Assembly (NCBI RefSeq): GCF_030823375.1
Contig: NZ_JAUSXB010000001.1
Coordinates: 1,488,001 to 1,552,000, forward strand
Source: Pseudarthrobacter siccitolerans
GTDB taxonomy: Bacteria > Actinomycetota > Actinomycetes > Actinomycetales > Micrococcaceae
Direction of reading: 5' to 3'
Length of the DNA stretch: 64,000 bases
The notes under the pieces were generated by a model, which searched no databases, had not been told where the DNA came from, and saw nothing but the letters and a program-made list of their open reading frames with translations. The position numbers and the translations under genes are program-made. How positions within the stretch are numbered: the stretch's first letter is position 1; every line of letters begins with the position of its first letter. Below, piece after piece: positions 43,883 to 52,644 of this stretch.

Positions 43883-45346
43883 CTACTCCTTAACCACCCG
43901 GATGGTGCCCAGCGACGGGTCCGCCGGATCGGGCAGGACCATGCCTGCCTTGAGCCCGGACTCGAGATACTCGATGACCGCCTCGTTGATCCTCTCCCCC
44001 GGGACAATCACCGGGATCCCGGGCGGGTAGGGCGTGATCTGCTCTGCCGCCACCCGTCCTGCCGCTTCCCCGGCCGGAACGTCCTCCCGGGGGCCGAAGA
44101 AAGCGTCCTGCGGGAGGGCCACCGTCTCCAGTTCCAGCTCCGACGGCGAGGGCAAGGAGATGTGGGCAGGCGCGGGAAGCGTCGGCGCAGCTTCGATGAG
44201 CGCCTGCAAGGCCTCCAGAAGCCGCTGCGCGGAGGCGTCGTCGTCGGCCATGGACAGTGTCGCCATGATGCGGCGGTGGTCGCTGAGGCCCATGTCCAGC
44301 CGGCGGTGTTCCCGGAGCCAGTCGGCCCCCTGGTAGCCGCTGATGCCCAGTTCGGAGAGGTCCATCAGGATCTGCATGCGGTCCAGGTCGTGTGAGGACT
44401 CGGCGGCCAGAAGTTCATCTTCGAGCACATGGATTCCCGGGAGCGCGTCAATGTCGCGGCGCAGCCTTCGGGCCAGGTCCAGCGCATTGCCCAGGAGTTC
44501 GCTCCCGTGCTGGACCATCTGGCGGCGCCAGCCATCCATGGCCGAGTACAAAATGACGTTCGGGCTGGTGGTCATCAGCAGATCCGCGCACTCGGACAGG
44601 TGCGCCGGGTCCACCAGATCGCCCTGGACGTGGTAAACCGAGCCCTGCTCGAATCCGGCACCCATCTTGTGCACGGACACCACGCAGACATCCGCGCCGG
44701 CACTCATCGCCCAGGTGGGAAGGCCCTCGTGGAAAGGCAGGTGTGCGCCCCACGCCTCATCGACGATGAGGGGCTTGCCGCGGTCATGGCAGACCTTCGC
44801 GATGCCGGCGATATCCGCACAGGTTCCGTAGGGCGTGGGGCTGACAATCAGCGCTCCGGCAGCCTCCGGATACCGTTCCCACATCTCCTCCACATCCGCC
44901 GGTGACGGCGGGTGGGCCAGGTGCAGCTTGGTGTCCCAGCGGGGCCGGATCCAGCGCGGCTGAACGCCAGAAAACACCAGCCCGGCCGTGATCGACTTGT
45001 GCGCGTCCCGGCTGACCAGCAGGTCACCTTTGCCGGCGGCCACGGCAAGGACTGCAGCCTTGACCGAAAGGGAACTGCCACAGGTGGAGAAGAAGGCCTG
45101 CTCCGCGCCCACGGCATCGGCCATGAGCTGCTCGGCTTTCTTGAGGTACCCGCCGGAGGATGAACGGTCGTCCAGGCCCGCAGAGGCCAGGACATCGGAA
45201 TGGAACGCGTCACCCCCGAGGATCCGGCGCACGCGGGGGTCAGCCCCGCGGCCCTGCCGGTGTGCGGGCGGAGTGAAGCCGTAGCGGTCCAGGCTGTGGT
45301 AGCGCTCCATGGCGTCCAGCAGGGGTGCTTCGTTGTGGTCCAACAT
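43883..45346 (-). CDS. Orn/Lys/Arg decarboxylase family protein, first paralogue
   Basis: A 487-residue PLP enzyme of the short, wing-less Bacillus SpeA/YaaO-like type. GYLKKAEQLMADAVGAEQAFFSTCGSS is the PLP phosphate region, SRDAHKSI the cofactor-stacking His, VDEAWGAHLPFHEGLP the PLP-N1 Asp, and SVHKMGAGFEQGS the Schiff-base Lys. The C-terminal domain ends ITPYPPGIPVIVPGERI, conserved in the family. It probably decarboxylates lysine, ornithine or arginine. A homologue is at 62797-64000. A GGCTTAC/GTAAGCC inverted repeat sits 25 nt upstream. Confidence 0.9.
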   Translation of the reverse strand: MLDHNEAPLLDAMERYHSLDRYGFTPPAHRQGRGADPRVRRILGGDAFHSDVLASAGLDDRSSSGGYLKKAEQLMADAVGAEQAFFSTCGSSLSVKAAVLAVAAGKGDLLVSRDAHKSITAGLVFSGVQPRWIRPRWDTKLHLAHPPSPADVEEMWERYPEAAGALIVSPTPYGTCADIAGIAKVCHDRGKPLIVDEAWGAHLPFHEGLPTWAMSAGADVCVVSVHKMGAGFEQGSVYHVQGDLVDPAHLSECADLLMTTSPNVILYSAMDGWRRQMVQHGSELLGNALDLARRLRRDIDALPGIHVLEDELLAAESSHDLDRMQILMDLSELGISGYQGADWLREHRRLDMGLSDHRRIMATLSMADDDASAQRLLEALQALIEAAPTLPAPAHISLPSPSELELETVALPQDAFFGPREDVPAGEAAGRVAAEQITPYPPGIPVIVPGERINEAVIEYLESGLKAGMVLPDPADPSLGTIRVVKE

Positions 45347-45371
45347 GCTCTCGCTTCCTTGATGCTAAGCA

Positions 45372-45395
45372 GGCTTACGATCTTCGTAGTAAGCC
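45372..45395. promoter_or_regulatory. candidate operator upstream of the decarboxylase gene
   Basis: Inverted repeat with exact 7-bp arms GGCTTAC (45372-45378) and GTAAGCC (45389-45395), 10-nt spacer, 26 nt before the decarboxylase ATG on the minus strand and 44 nt beyond the corA stop. Position fits a repressor site. Confidence 0.4.
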
Positions 45396-45439
45396 ATCGT
45401 AGGGGAAGCAGCGGGCGAAGTCAGATCCCGGTCCCGGCC

Positions 45440-46456
45440 CTAGATCCACTTGTTGTGCCGGAACGTCCAGTAGAGAACCAGCCCCATGGCAATCATCAGG
45501 CCCAGTGCGAACGGGTAGCCGAACACCCAGTCCAGTTCCGGCATCGAGCGGAAGTTCATGCCGTAGATGGTTCCCACGAGCGTCGGGGCGAAGAGGATGG
45601 CGGCCCACGACGAGATCCGTTTAACCTGCTCGCTCTGTGCGAAGCTGGATTCGGTGAGGCGGCGCATCTCGTCGTTCTGCCGCTGGGCTACGAGCGCCGC
45701 GTTGACGGCGAGCGCATTCTGCAGCAGTGCGCGGAATGAGGCCACGCGTTCGTTGAGCCGCAGCACGTGGTCCAGCACATCACGGAGATGGTCCTGGAGT
45801 TCCGGATCGGGCACCCGCTCCGGCGTCCCGGCAGTCAGGACCTGCAGGATGCCCGCCAGGGGGCTGGTGGCACGCTGGAAGGTGATGACCTGGCGGGACA
45901 ACTCGTAGATCCGGCGGGAAACCTCCGGGTCCGCGCCGAAGAGGTCATCCTCGATCTCGTCGATGTCGTTTTCCAGCCCCGCCGCCACCGGCTCGTACTC
46001 GTCCACCACCTGGTCCAGGATTCCGTAGAGGACGGCGTCCGGGCCCAGCGCGAGGAATTCGGGCATCGCCTCCATCCGGCGGCGGACCCTCGCGAGGTCC
46101 GGAGATTCGGCGTGCCGGACGGTCACCACGTAGTCCTGTCCCACAAAGACGTGGATCTCGCCGAAGTCCACCTTTTCGACGTCGTCCAGGTACCGGGCGG
46201 GCCGCAGGACCAGGAACACGCATTCGCCGTAGTGCTCCAGCTTGGCGCGCTGGTGCCCTGCGAGGGCATCCTCCACGGCGAGGGGGTTGAGGTCGAACTC
46301 CTCTGCCACGGACTGCAGTTCCTCGGCATCCGGCCGGTACAGCCCGATCCACGCCATCCCCTCACGCTGGCGGAGCGCGAAGTAGGTTTCGTCCAGGCTT
46401 CCAGGGTCCTGGGTGCGCAGCCCGTCCACGTACACGGCGTTATCGATGATGGTCAC
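45440..46456 (-). CDS. corA: CorA family magnesium/cobalt transporter
   Basis: A 338-residue channel protein. A long cytoplasmic domain rich in acidic helices precedes two C-terminal transmembrane helices; the signature YGMNF is at about residues 298-302, followed by the short acidic loop RSMPELDWVFG. It mediates Mg2+ (or Co2+, Ni2+) uptake. The GTG start overlaps the stop of the MarR-type gene by 4 nt (GTGA), tying its translation to that regulator. Confidence 0.94.
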   Translation of the reverse strand: MTIIDNAVYVDGLRTQDPGSLDETYFALRQREGMAWIGLYRPDAEELQSVAEEFDLNPLAVEDALAGHQRAKLEHYGECVFLVLRPARYLDDVEKVDFGEIHVFVGQDYVVTVRHAESPDLARVRRRMEAMPEFLALGPDAVLYGILDQVVDEYEPVAAGLENDIDEIEDDLFGADPEVSRRIYELSRQVITFQRATSPLAGILQVLTAGTPERVPDPELQDHLRDVLDHVLRLNERVASFRALLQNALAVNAALVAQRQNDEMRRLTESSFAQSEQVKRISSWAAILFAPTLVGTIYGMNFRSMPELDWVFGYPFALGLMIAMGLVLYWTFRHNKWI

Positions 46457-46986
46457 GGCGAACCTCCCGGGGACATGGCTGATGACGGTGCGGTGTCCCG
46501 GCCCCAGCTTTCGCGTTCACGCTCCCATTCGTCCAGGAGCGAGGGCATACGGGCCGCGAGGAACCTATAGAAACGGCCCATTTCCGCGACCCTCGCACCG
46601 GCAGCCGATTCTGCCGGCAAAGCCTCCGCCACGCCGTCGGTCAGGGCAGCGAGGCTCTGGTAGACGGGGCTCCGGCGGGTGGAGGCGATGTACCATTCGT
46701 CGTCGTGGAGCGCATAGATGTCGCGGCGGCTGCCCGGCCGGGAGACGCGCTGGATGAAGCCCACCGTCTGCAGGTACCGGACCGCGCCGGACACGGCCGC
46801 CGCACTCACCCCGAGCTTTTCCGACAGCTCCGCCGCGGTGAGCCGCCCCTCCTCGGACGAGACCAGGGCCATCAGCGCCCGGGCCGGCATCTTGGGGAAG
46901 CCTGCGGCGGAGAAACCTGCCGCAGCCAGTTCGACGGCGGCATGAACCTCCGCTTCGTTGCCCGCCGCAGCTTCCCCCGCCTTCAC
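46453..46986 (-). CDS. MarR/GbsR-type transcriptional regulator
   Basis: A 177-residue regulator. The winged helix at about residues 33-95 contains MPARALMALVSSEEGRLTAAELSEKLGVSAAAVSGAVRYLQTVGF, with the wing RVSRPGSRRDIYAL; the rest is helical and acidic, ending with a Ser/Pro tail. The GTG start at 46986 overlaps the stop of a 50-codon membrane-protein gene, and its own stop overlaps the corA start, so all three are chained by GTGA overlaps. It may regulate the operon, but the signal is unknown. Confidence 0.85.
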   Translation of the reverse strand: MKAGEAAAGNEAEVHAAVELAAAGFSAAGFPKMPARALMALVSSEEGRLTAAELSEKLGVSAAAVSGAVRYLQTVGFIQRVSRPGSRRDIYALHDDEWYIASTRRSPVYQSLAALTDGVAEALPAESAAGARVAEMGRFYRFLAARMPSLLDEWERERESWGRDTAPSSAMSPGGSP

Positions 46987-47135
46987 GGCAACGCCGTTTC
47001 CCGCCGCTGCATAACCGTCATGGCCACGGCTGCGGCGACCACAGCGATGGCGAACATCCACCACGCACCGCTCCAGTCCGCCGTCGTACCGCCGGATTGC
47101 TTGTGCAAACCCACGTTCCTGATGACGGTCTCCAT
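46983..47135 (-). CDS. small membrane protein, 50 residues
   Basis: METVIRNVGLHKQSGG... with one hydrophobic segment (AWWMFAIAVVAAAVAMTVM, about residues 24-42) and a short basic tail, the layout of a single-pass peptide. GCGGGGT lies right before the ATG. Its TGA overlaps the MarR-type GTG start, which supports it being a real gene. Function unknown; it could be a small modulator of the adjacent system. Confidence 0.6.
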   Translation of the reverse strand: METVIRNVGLHKQSGGTTADWSGAWWMFAIAVVAAAVAMTVMQRRETALP

Positions 47136-47226
47136 ACCCCGCACACTACTCAGCTTCAGGTTTTTGTGAAGACTGGAAATACTCCCTTTCCGAACTGGCT
47201 CCGGCGCTTCTTTCGGACAGGCCTGC

Positions 47227-47324
47227 CGCTGAAATTCCCCAGGTTTCGGCGGCAAACTCCGCGCGCCCCGGCAACACACCGAGTCAAACACCGGGGTTAC
47301 AGCAACACCTGGGGAATCCCAGCG
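47227..47324. repeat. 98-bp element with terminal inverted repeats, copy 3
   Basis: Ends CGCTGAAATTCCCCAGG and CCTGGGGAATCCCAGCG. It sits in the 250-bp divergent gap between the small-membrane-protein operon and the MFS gene. The right terminus is nearly identical to that of copy 1. Confidence 0.85.
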
Positions 47325-47385
47325 CCGGCCGAACCCCCGCTGAGCTGGACCCGGCCGGGCTGGAACAGTTGTTACACTCGCCGAT

Positions 47386-48567
47386 GTGACCCCCTCCGGC
47401 TCCCGCCTTGCCACCCGCCCCTCGACCGGCCCGCTCTACGCGGCCGGATTCGTCACCGCGTTCGGGGCGCACAGCATCGCGGCGGGCCTGGGCGCCCAGA
47501 GTGGAAACATCGGCCTCACACTGCTTAATCTGGGGATCCTCCTGGCGCTGTACGACATCTCGGAGGTGTTCCTCAAACCCGTCTTCGGCGCCCTCAGTGA
47601 CCGGATCGGCCCCAAACCGGTGATCGTCGGCGGACTCTTTGCCTTCGCGGCGCTGTCGCTGATCGGCCTTTGGGCTGACCAGCCGCTGATGCTCGCGCTG
47701 GCCCGGCTGGGGCAGGGCGCGGCGGCATCCGCATTCTCCCCGGCCTCGTCCTCCATGGTGGCCCGGCTAGCCCGCGGCGGCAAAGCCGGCACATACTTTG
47801 GCAGGTACGGATCCTGGAAGAGCCTGGGCTACATCATCGGCCCGCTGCTCGGTGCCGGCCTCATCCTGGCCGGCGGGTTCCCGCTGCTGTTCGGGACCCT
47901 GTCAGCGCTCGCGGTAGTCACGGCGGTGTGGGTCATGGCCGCCGTGCCGCACCTGGAGCCGCTCCCCCGCCAGCGGTACACGGTCATGGACCTTGCCCGG
48001 CAGGTTGGCGAACGGCGGTTCCTGGTGCCCACGCTGGTGCTGGCCGCCTCCACGGCGGCTCTTGGCGCGGCAGTCGGATTCCTTCCCGCGCTGGCCACCC
48101 GGCACGGGCTCGGCGCCGTGGCCGGCACGGCCGCCGTCAGTGTCCTCGCGGCCGGATCCGTGTTGGTCCAGCCGTGGATGGGACGGATGCGGGACAGCCA
48201 GCGCATCACGGACAACAGGGGCACGACGGCGGGCCTGCTGCTCGTTGCGGCCGGCGTCGGTGTGTTGGCGCTGGCCCCAGGCGTGGTCACCATCTTCCTC
48301 GCCGCGGCAGTGATCGGTGCGGGCATCGGGGCTGTTACGCCGCTCGGATTCGCCCATTTGGCGGACACCACGCCCCCTGAGCGGATGGGACGGACCATGG
48401 GATCGGCTGAACTCGGGCGGGAACTGGGCGACGCCGGCGGCCCGCTGCTGGTGGGCGGCGTGGCCACGCTCACTGCCTTGCCTTTCGGGCTGGGTGCCCT
48501 GGCGCTGCTCGTTGCGGCGGCGAGCATCCCCCGCCTGGCCCCGGTCAAGCCGCACCTGCCCAACTAA
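47386..48567 (+). CDS. MFS transporter
   Basis: A 393-residue 12-helix transporter. The loop KPVFGALSDRIGPKPVIVGG between helices 2 and 3 is the major facilitator motif A (G...DR.G), and ARLGQGAAASAFSPASSSMVARL is the family's motif B region. It is probably a drug or metabolite exporter; substrate unknown. The GTG start has no Shine-Dalgarno, but a TACACT box ends about 10 nt upstream, so the mRNA may be leaderless. The final Pro-Asn-stop codons are supplied by a 66-bp palindromic repeat. Confidence 0.87.
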   Translation: MTPSGSRLATRPSTGPLYAAGFVTAFGAHSIAAGLGAQSGNIGLTLLNLGILLALYDISEVFLKPVFGALSDRIGPKPVIVGGLFAFAALSLIGLWADQPLMLALARLGQGAAASAFSPASSSMVARLARGGKAGTYFGRYGSWKSLGYIIGPLLGAGLILAGGFPLLFGTLSALAVVTAVWVMAAVPHLEPLPRQRYTVMDLARQVGERRFLVPTLVLAASTAALGAAVGFLPALATRHGLGAVAGTAAVSVLAAGSVLVQPWMGRMRDSQRITDNRGTTAGLLLVAAGVGVLALAPGVVTIFLAAAVIGAGIGAVTPLGFAHLADTTPPERMGRTMGSAELGRELGDAGGPLLVGGVATLTALPFGLGALALLVAAASIPRLAPVKPHLPN

Positions 48568-48624
48568 GTAGCGGTAAGTGTCGTTTTGAGCCTCCAGAAC
48601 GACACTTAGGGCTACCCAGTTGGG
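48559..48624. repeat. 66-bp palindromic repeat, copy B
   Basis: Arms CCCAACTAAGTAGCGGTAAG... and ...CTTAGGGCTACCCAGTTGGG. Same length and orientation as copy A at 13130-13195, with few differences. The TAA at 48565-48567, stop of the MFS gene, lies inside the left arm. Confidence 0.88.
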
Positions 48625-48662
48625 TTGGGCTGGCTCCCAGCTTTTTGTGACACCCTTAACCG

Positions 48663-49568
48663 GTGACGATTTCGCGGCATACATCCACCAGGACACCCAG
48701 CAGGCCCGCTCCGGGCTCGGCTTTCCTGTTTGTGCTTGCCACGCTCACCTGCATTGCCGGGTTGATCGCCACGTACCACTACTTCGTCCAGACCACCACG
48801 GGCCAGTTCATCGATGAGTCCGCGCTGGTGGAGGCCGTCGCGATCCACGGGCCCGCAGGCAAGGCGAGCACCAAGTTCCTGGACCTGCTGCCCACCATCT
48901 CACTGGTGATGGCCGCCGTCGTGGTCCTGTTTGTCACGGTGATCCGGAAGCACTGGACCGAGGCCGGCATCGCCGTGGCTGCGTGCATCGGCGCGAACAT
49001 CGCCACCCAGGTACTGAAGGATATGCTGCCGTCCCGGCCGGACAAGGGCGTGGTGACGCTGGACCTGAACTCGCTGCCGTCCGGGCACACTACCCTGGCC
49101 GCCTCGGCAGCCGCTGCGGTGTTCCTGATGGCGTCGCCGCGATGGCGTCCGTTGGCCGGATTTGTGGGTGGTTCGTTCGCCATCGCCTCCGGGGTTTCCA
49201 CTTTGATCAATCAGTGGCACCGTCCGGCCGACGTGGTGGCGGCATTCCTGCTGGTAGGCGCTTTTATGATTCCCGCGGGCTGGCTGATCATCCGGCGCGG
49301 GGCATGGAACGCCTGGGACGGCTTCGGCGCGCATGTTGGTTCGGCGAAGATCTGGCTGTCGTTGCCAGTGGTGATCGGGCTGACGTCCGCGGCGGTGGCC
49401 GTGTACTCGCTGGCCCGGATCGCGCCAAGCCCTTGGCAGGAATCGAGCACCACCAACTACTTCTGGGCGGGCATCTCGCTCATAGTAATCGCCGGGTACC
49501 TTGCCACCGTGGCCACCACGGCCCTGTTCGCCTACGCCGCCCGACGGCGGGACTCGCCAAGGCGCTGA
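48663..49568 (+). CDS. PAP2 family membrane phosphatase
   Basis: A 301-residue integral membrane protein. The three PAP2 active-site motifs are present: KDMLPSRP (Lys/Arg-Pro), LPSGHTTLA with the catalytic His, and GVSTLINQWHRPADV with the second His. It probably dephosphorylates a lipid phosphate such as undecaprenyl diphosphate or phosphatidate at the outer face. A GTG start with no clear ribosome site suggests leaderless translation. The last codons (ARRRDSPRR) are encoded by a repeat shared with 59518-59580. Confidence 0.9.
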   Translation: MTISRHTSTRTPSRPAPGSAFLFVLATLTCIAGLIATYHYFVQTTTGQFIDESALVEAVAIHGPAGKASTKFLDLLPTISLVMAAVVVLFVTVIRKHWTEAGIAVAACIGANIATQVLKDMLPSRPDKGVVTLDLNSLPSGHTTLAASAAAAVFLMASPRWRPLAGFVGGSFAIASGVSTLINQWHRPADVVAAFLLVGAFMIPAGWLIIRRGAWNAWDGFGAHVGSAKIWLSLPVVIGLTSAAVAVYSLARIAPSPWQESSTTNYFWAGISLIVIAGYLATVATTALFAYAARRRDSPRR

Positions 49569-49594
49569 CGTCACCGCTGCTTCCGACCGTCCAA
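49536..49594 (+). repeat. gene-end repeat, copy 1
   Basis: Begins GCCGCCCGACGGCGGGACTC and contains GCGCTGACGTCACC. Both stretches recur in order at 59518-59580. CCGCC/GGCGG forms a small hairpin. It overlaps the 3' end and stop of the PAP2 gene. Confidence 0.7.
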
Positions 49595-49820
49595 GTCCGA
49601 TACAGCTGTTCCGGATATTGACGGCTTGAATCGTGCAGCAGGCAGGCACGTCCCGGTTCCCGGGTCCGGTTGCACGTTCCTGCCACCCCGCCCAAGACAA
49701 AAAACGGCCAGTTCAATCTTTTTATAGCTTCCTCGGCGCATCATCTGAGCAGCATTAACAAGCGACAACCTGGTGGCTTGCGATAGAGCAGCGGCATAAA
49801 TCACTCATTGAGGAGAGATC

Positions 49821-51521
49821 ATGGCAACTCGCAGGGAAATCCTAAAGCTAGGCGGAGCGTTGGGGGCAATCAACCTCATGGGGATGAAAGAGGCCCCGCT
49901 CACTGTTCCTCCCTCCACCACCGCCTTGCCCATCACCACGAGCCAGCTTGCCCCCCAGAACACGCCGGTTCCGTTCGCCGCGGCTTTCCGCCGGCCGCCC
50001 GTGCTGGAACCATTCGAAACCGGCTTCGACGACGGCGACCCAACCCGCCCGTATGCCAAATACGCGCTGACCCAGAAGCTTGGACAAGCGCAGTTCGTGC
50101 CGGGCCTGACCACCACGCTCGCCGGCTACAACGGCATCTTCCCGGGCCCGACAATCCGCGCCGTTCAGGGGACCCGGACCGAGGTGCGGATCCGGAATGA
50201 CTTCCCGGCGTTGGGCCTGCTGCATCCCATGGCCTTCCATACCGTCACGCACCTTCACGGCTCGGCCTCGCTGCCGCAGTACGACGGCTATGCCAATGAC
50301 ACGACTGCGCCCGGATATGTCAAGAACTACCACTACCCCAACTGGCAAACCGGGAGAACGCTGTGGTATCACGACCACAAGCACCACGTGACGGCCCAGA
50401 ACGTGTACTCCGGGCTCGCCGGCTTCTACCCCTTGTCTGATGAGTTTGAGCGTAACCAGCTGCCGCAGGGTGAGTTCGATGTTCCACTGATGATCTCGGA
50501 TGCCCTGTTCAATGCCGACGGCTCCTTCGGTTACAACGACAACGATCACGATGGCCTGTGGGGGGACATCATCATGGTGAACGGCATGCCCTGGCCCACG
50601 ATGAAGGTTAAGCCGCGGATCTATCGCTTCCGGGTCCTTGTGGCTTCAATTACCCGGTCCTACCGCCCAACGCTCTCCACGCGAGAGCCAATTTACATTG
50701 TCGGCACGGACGGCGGGATGGTGCCCAAGGTCCAGGCAGTTCAGTCATGGCGGCAAGGAACTGCCGAACGCTACGAGATTCTTATCGATTTCCGGAAATA
50801 CAAGGTGGGGCAGAAGATCCAGCTGCGCAACCTGAGCAACAAGAACAACGTGGACTTCGCCAATACTGACAAAATCATGCAGTTTGAGGTCGTACGCAAC
50901 TCCGGCTCCGGAAAAGGGTCCATCTCCTCGATTCCCAAGGTGCTCGATGAAGGCGGCTCGCCGAATGCGGCCCGCGGCGGGCTGCCCACCATGAGCCTGA
51001 CACCGGACCTGGTGGTGGCCAAACGGGAGCTGAGGGTGGAACACGAGAACGGGGAGTGGAAAATCAGCGGGGTTACATGGGCTGATGTGGAGGAATCAGG
51101 GTTCACCAAACTGGTTGGTAACCCCCGCCCCTTCGACGTTGAGGAATGGACCATCACCAACGGTTCCGGCGGATGGTTCCATCCGGTTCACATTCATCTG
51201 ACTGACTCGAAAATCATCGGCCGCAACACCAACGGCGGGCAACCGTTCGCGTGGGAGACGGGGCCTAAAGACGTCTTCTATACCGGGGAGAACGAGTCCG
51301 TTACCTTGCTGACCCAGTTTGACACCGGAGCCCACACGGGCGGACGCTACATGGTGCACTGCCATAACCTGGTGCACGAGGACCACGACATGATGGTCCA
51401 GTTCTCCGTGGGTGACCTCCGGAACAATGATCCGATCACCTCGGACCCGGCCGTCCCGGACACGCTGCCCGCGAACTTCTTCGTCCCGAAATACCAGCCC
51501 GGTTACCCGGCCGGTACCTAA
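49821..51521 (+). CDS. multicopper oxidase, exported
   Basis: A 566-residue oxidase of the CotA/bilirubin oxidase/phenoxazinone synthase branch. All four copper motifs are present: HLHG (about residue 150), WYHDHKHH, HPVHIHL, and the C-terminal HCHNLVHEDHDMM with Met as the type 1 axial ligand. The N-terminus TRREILKLGGALGAINLMG resembles a twin-arginine signal, so it is probably exported folded. Substrates could be phenolics, bilirubin-like pigments or metals. AGGAG precedes the ATG. A lipoprotein gene starts 1 nt after the stop. Confidence 0.93.
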   Translation: MATRREILKLGGALGAINLMGMKEAPLTVPPSTTALPITTSQLAPQNTPVPFAAAFRRPPVLEPFETGFDDGDPTRPYAKYALTQKLGQAQFVPGLTTTLAGYNGIFPGPTIRAVQGTRTEVRIRNDFPALGLLHPMAFHTVTHLHGSASLPQYDGYANDTTAPGYVKNYHYPNWQTGRTLWYHDHKHHVTAQNVYSGLAGFYPLSDEFERNQLPQGEFDVPLMISDALFNADGSFGYNDNDHDGLWGDIIMVNGMPWPTMKVKPRIYRFRVLVASITRSYRPTLSTREPIYIVGTDGGMVPKVQAVQSWRQGTAERYEILIDFRKYKVGQKIQLRNLSNKNNVDFANTDKIMQFEVVRNSGSGKGSISSIPKVLDEGGSPNAARGGLPTMSLTPDLVVAKRELRVEHENGEWKISGVTWADVEESGFTKLVGNPRPFDVEEWTITNGSGGWFHPVHIHLTDSKIIGRNTNGGQPFAWETGPKDVFYTGENESVTLLTQFDTGAHTGGRYMVHCHNLVHEDHDMMVQFSVGDLRNNDPITSDPAVPDTLPANFFVPKYQPGYPAGT

Positions 51522-51522
51522 G

Positions 51523-52308
51523 ATGAAAGGGAGTGTCCTGGCCGTCTCGGTGGTGCTGGTTTCTTCCCTGCTGACCGGCTGCACTGCCGGCGCGCCGCCC
51601 GGCCCACATCCCTCTGGGCCGCTTGATGTGTCCCCGACATCCGTTTCCGGTTCCGATCTGGGGAACGGCCGGCCGCAGGTGAGTTTCGACGGGCTCATGG
51701 TGCGTCGGCGCATCGTGGTCGCCCTACACCCGGCACCGGACTCCGATCTGGAGAAGCTCCGCACAGCGCTTTCCTCCGCTGCTGACAGCCTTGGCGTGGC
51801 CCTGTCCCGGATGTCACCGGACGTCCTTGGTGCCGGTTTGCTGCAGCATACTGTGCCGGAGATTATTGTTGCCCTGCCCGGTGATGCCACCATCGACGAT
51901 GGAGGTGAACTGGTTAATCTTGCCTTTGGCCCCGACCTGTCGTTTCCCGGACTGGACCACGTTCATGTGGCCCAGGTTCTGGTCCACGACCTCCGCTTCA
52001 CTGTCAGCTCGGCCGATCCCGGTGCCCTCTCCGAAGCCATTGCGCTGGAGGGGATCCTCTCGGACGCCCTGGGCAACTACGACACCGATGCCGGTGACGG
52101 TGAACTCGAATTGAGCTACACCGGCCCACTTCTGAGTGACAAGACGATAGAAGCTGTCCGCATCGGTATCGCGAGTGGTGCCGGCAGCGCTCCTGAGGAC
52201 GTCAAGGTGTCCGCCCGCTTGGATACGGGAACAGGTGTGGACATGGAGAAGGAGCCGGCGGAGGCCGCCGCTGCCGCCTTTGACAGGAATCCTGTACACG
52301 GCCACTAA
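51523..52308 (+). CDS. hypothetical lipoprotein
   Basis: A 261-residue lipoprotein: signal MKGSVLAVSVVLVSSLLTGC with lipobox LTGC. The mature part has no recognised domain; it is acidic and rich in Asp, Gly and Ala, with segments such as RRRIVVALHPAPDSDLEKLRTALS. The ATG lies one base beyond the multicopper oxidase stop, so the two are translationally coupled and the lipoprotein may assist the oxidase outside the cell (copper delivery or anchoring), which is speculation. Confidence 0.75.
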   Translation: MKGSVLAVSVVLVSSLLTGCTAGAPPGPHPSGPLDVSPTSVSGSDLGNGRPQVSFDGLMVRRRIVVALHPAPDSDLEKLRTALSSAADSLGVALSRMSPDVLGAGLLQHTVPEIIVALPGDATIDDGGELVNLAFGPDLSFPGLDHVHVAQVLVHDLRFTVSSADPGALSEAIALEGILSDALGNYDTDAGDGELELSYTGPLLSDKTIEAVRIGIASGAGSAPEDVKVSARLDTGTGVDMEKEPAEAAAAAFDRNPVHGH

Positions 52309-52336
52309 TCCGGACAGGACAGTTCCTCCCTGGAGG

Positions 52337-52376
52337 AAAGCAGTCCCAAGGGGTCTTCAACCCTCGGGACTGCTTT
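52337..52376 (+). terminator. terminator of the multicopper oxidase operon
   Basis: An 11-bp stem AAAGCAGTCCC/GGGACTGCTTT (52337-52347 with 52366-52376), 28 nt after the lipoprotein stop. The 336-bp gap 52309-52644 contains this, a second terminator at 52572-52611 and no recognised gene. Confidence 0.85.
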
Positions 52377-52571
52377 CGCATGCTCTTGACAACCAGAACT
52401 GATAAGAGTTAAACGACGTGCCCAGCCGGGCCGGTGATCTCGTCGGTCTGGATTCGGTCATCGGCTTCCGCCCACGAGCGGGACCTCCGGGAGTGTTCCA
52501 GTACCAGGCGCGGCGGCGGAAGAACCCGTAGCCTACGCCCGCAGGGGGTGTACGGGACAAAGAGTTTCCGC

Positions 52572-52611
52572 AAAGTGAAGGGGGTGGCCACCGGGCCACC
52601 CCCTTCACTTT
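52572..52611. terminator. terminator of the heme peroxidase gene
   Basis: A 17-bp perfect stem (52572-52588 with 52595-52611, arm AAAGTGAAGGGGGTGGC) with a 6-nt loop, 33 nt beyond the peroxidase stop; the A/T ends allow function in both directions. Confidence 0.85.
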
Positions 52612-52644
52612 CCGCTTGCAGTTGCTAGCTGCGCTGCGCCCTTT

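Noticed and set aside
52409..52591. Short minus-strand frame of 60 codons between the two terminators
   Set aside because: It overlaps the stem of a terminator, has no match I recognise and no convincing ribosome binding site.
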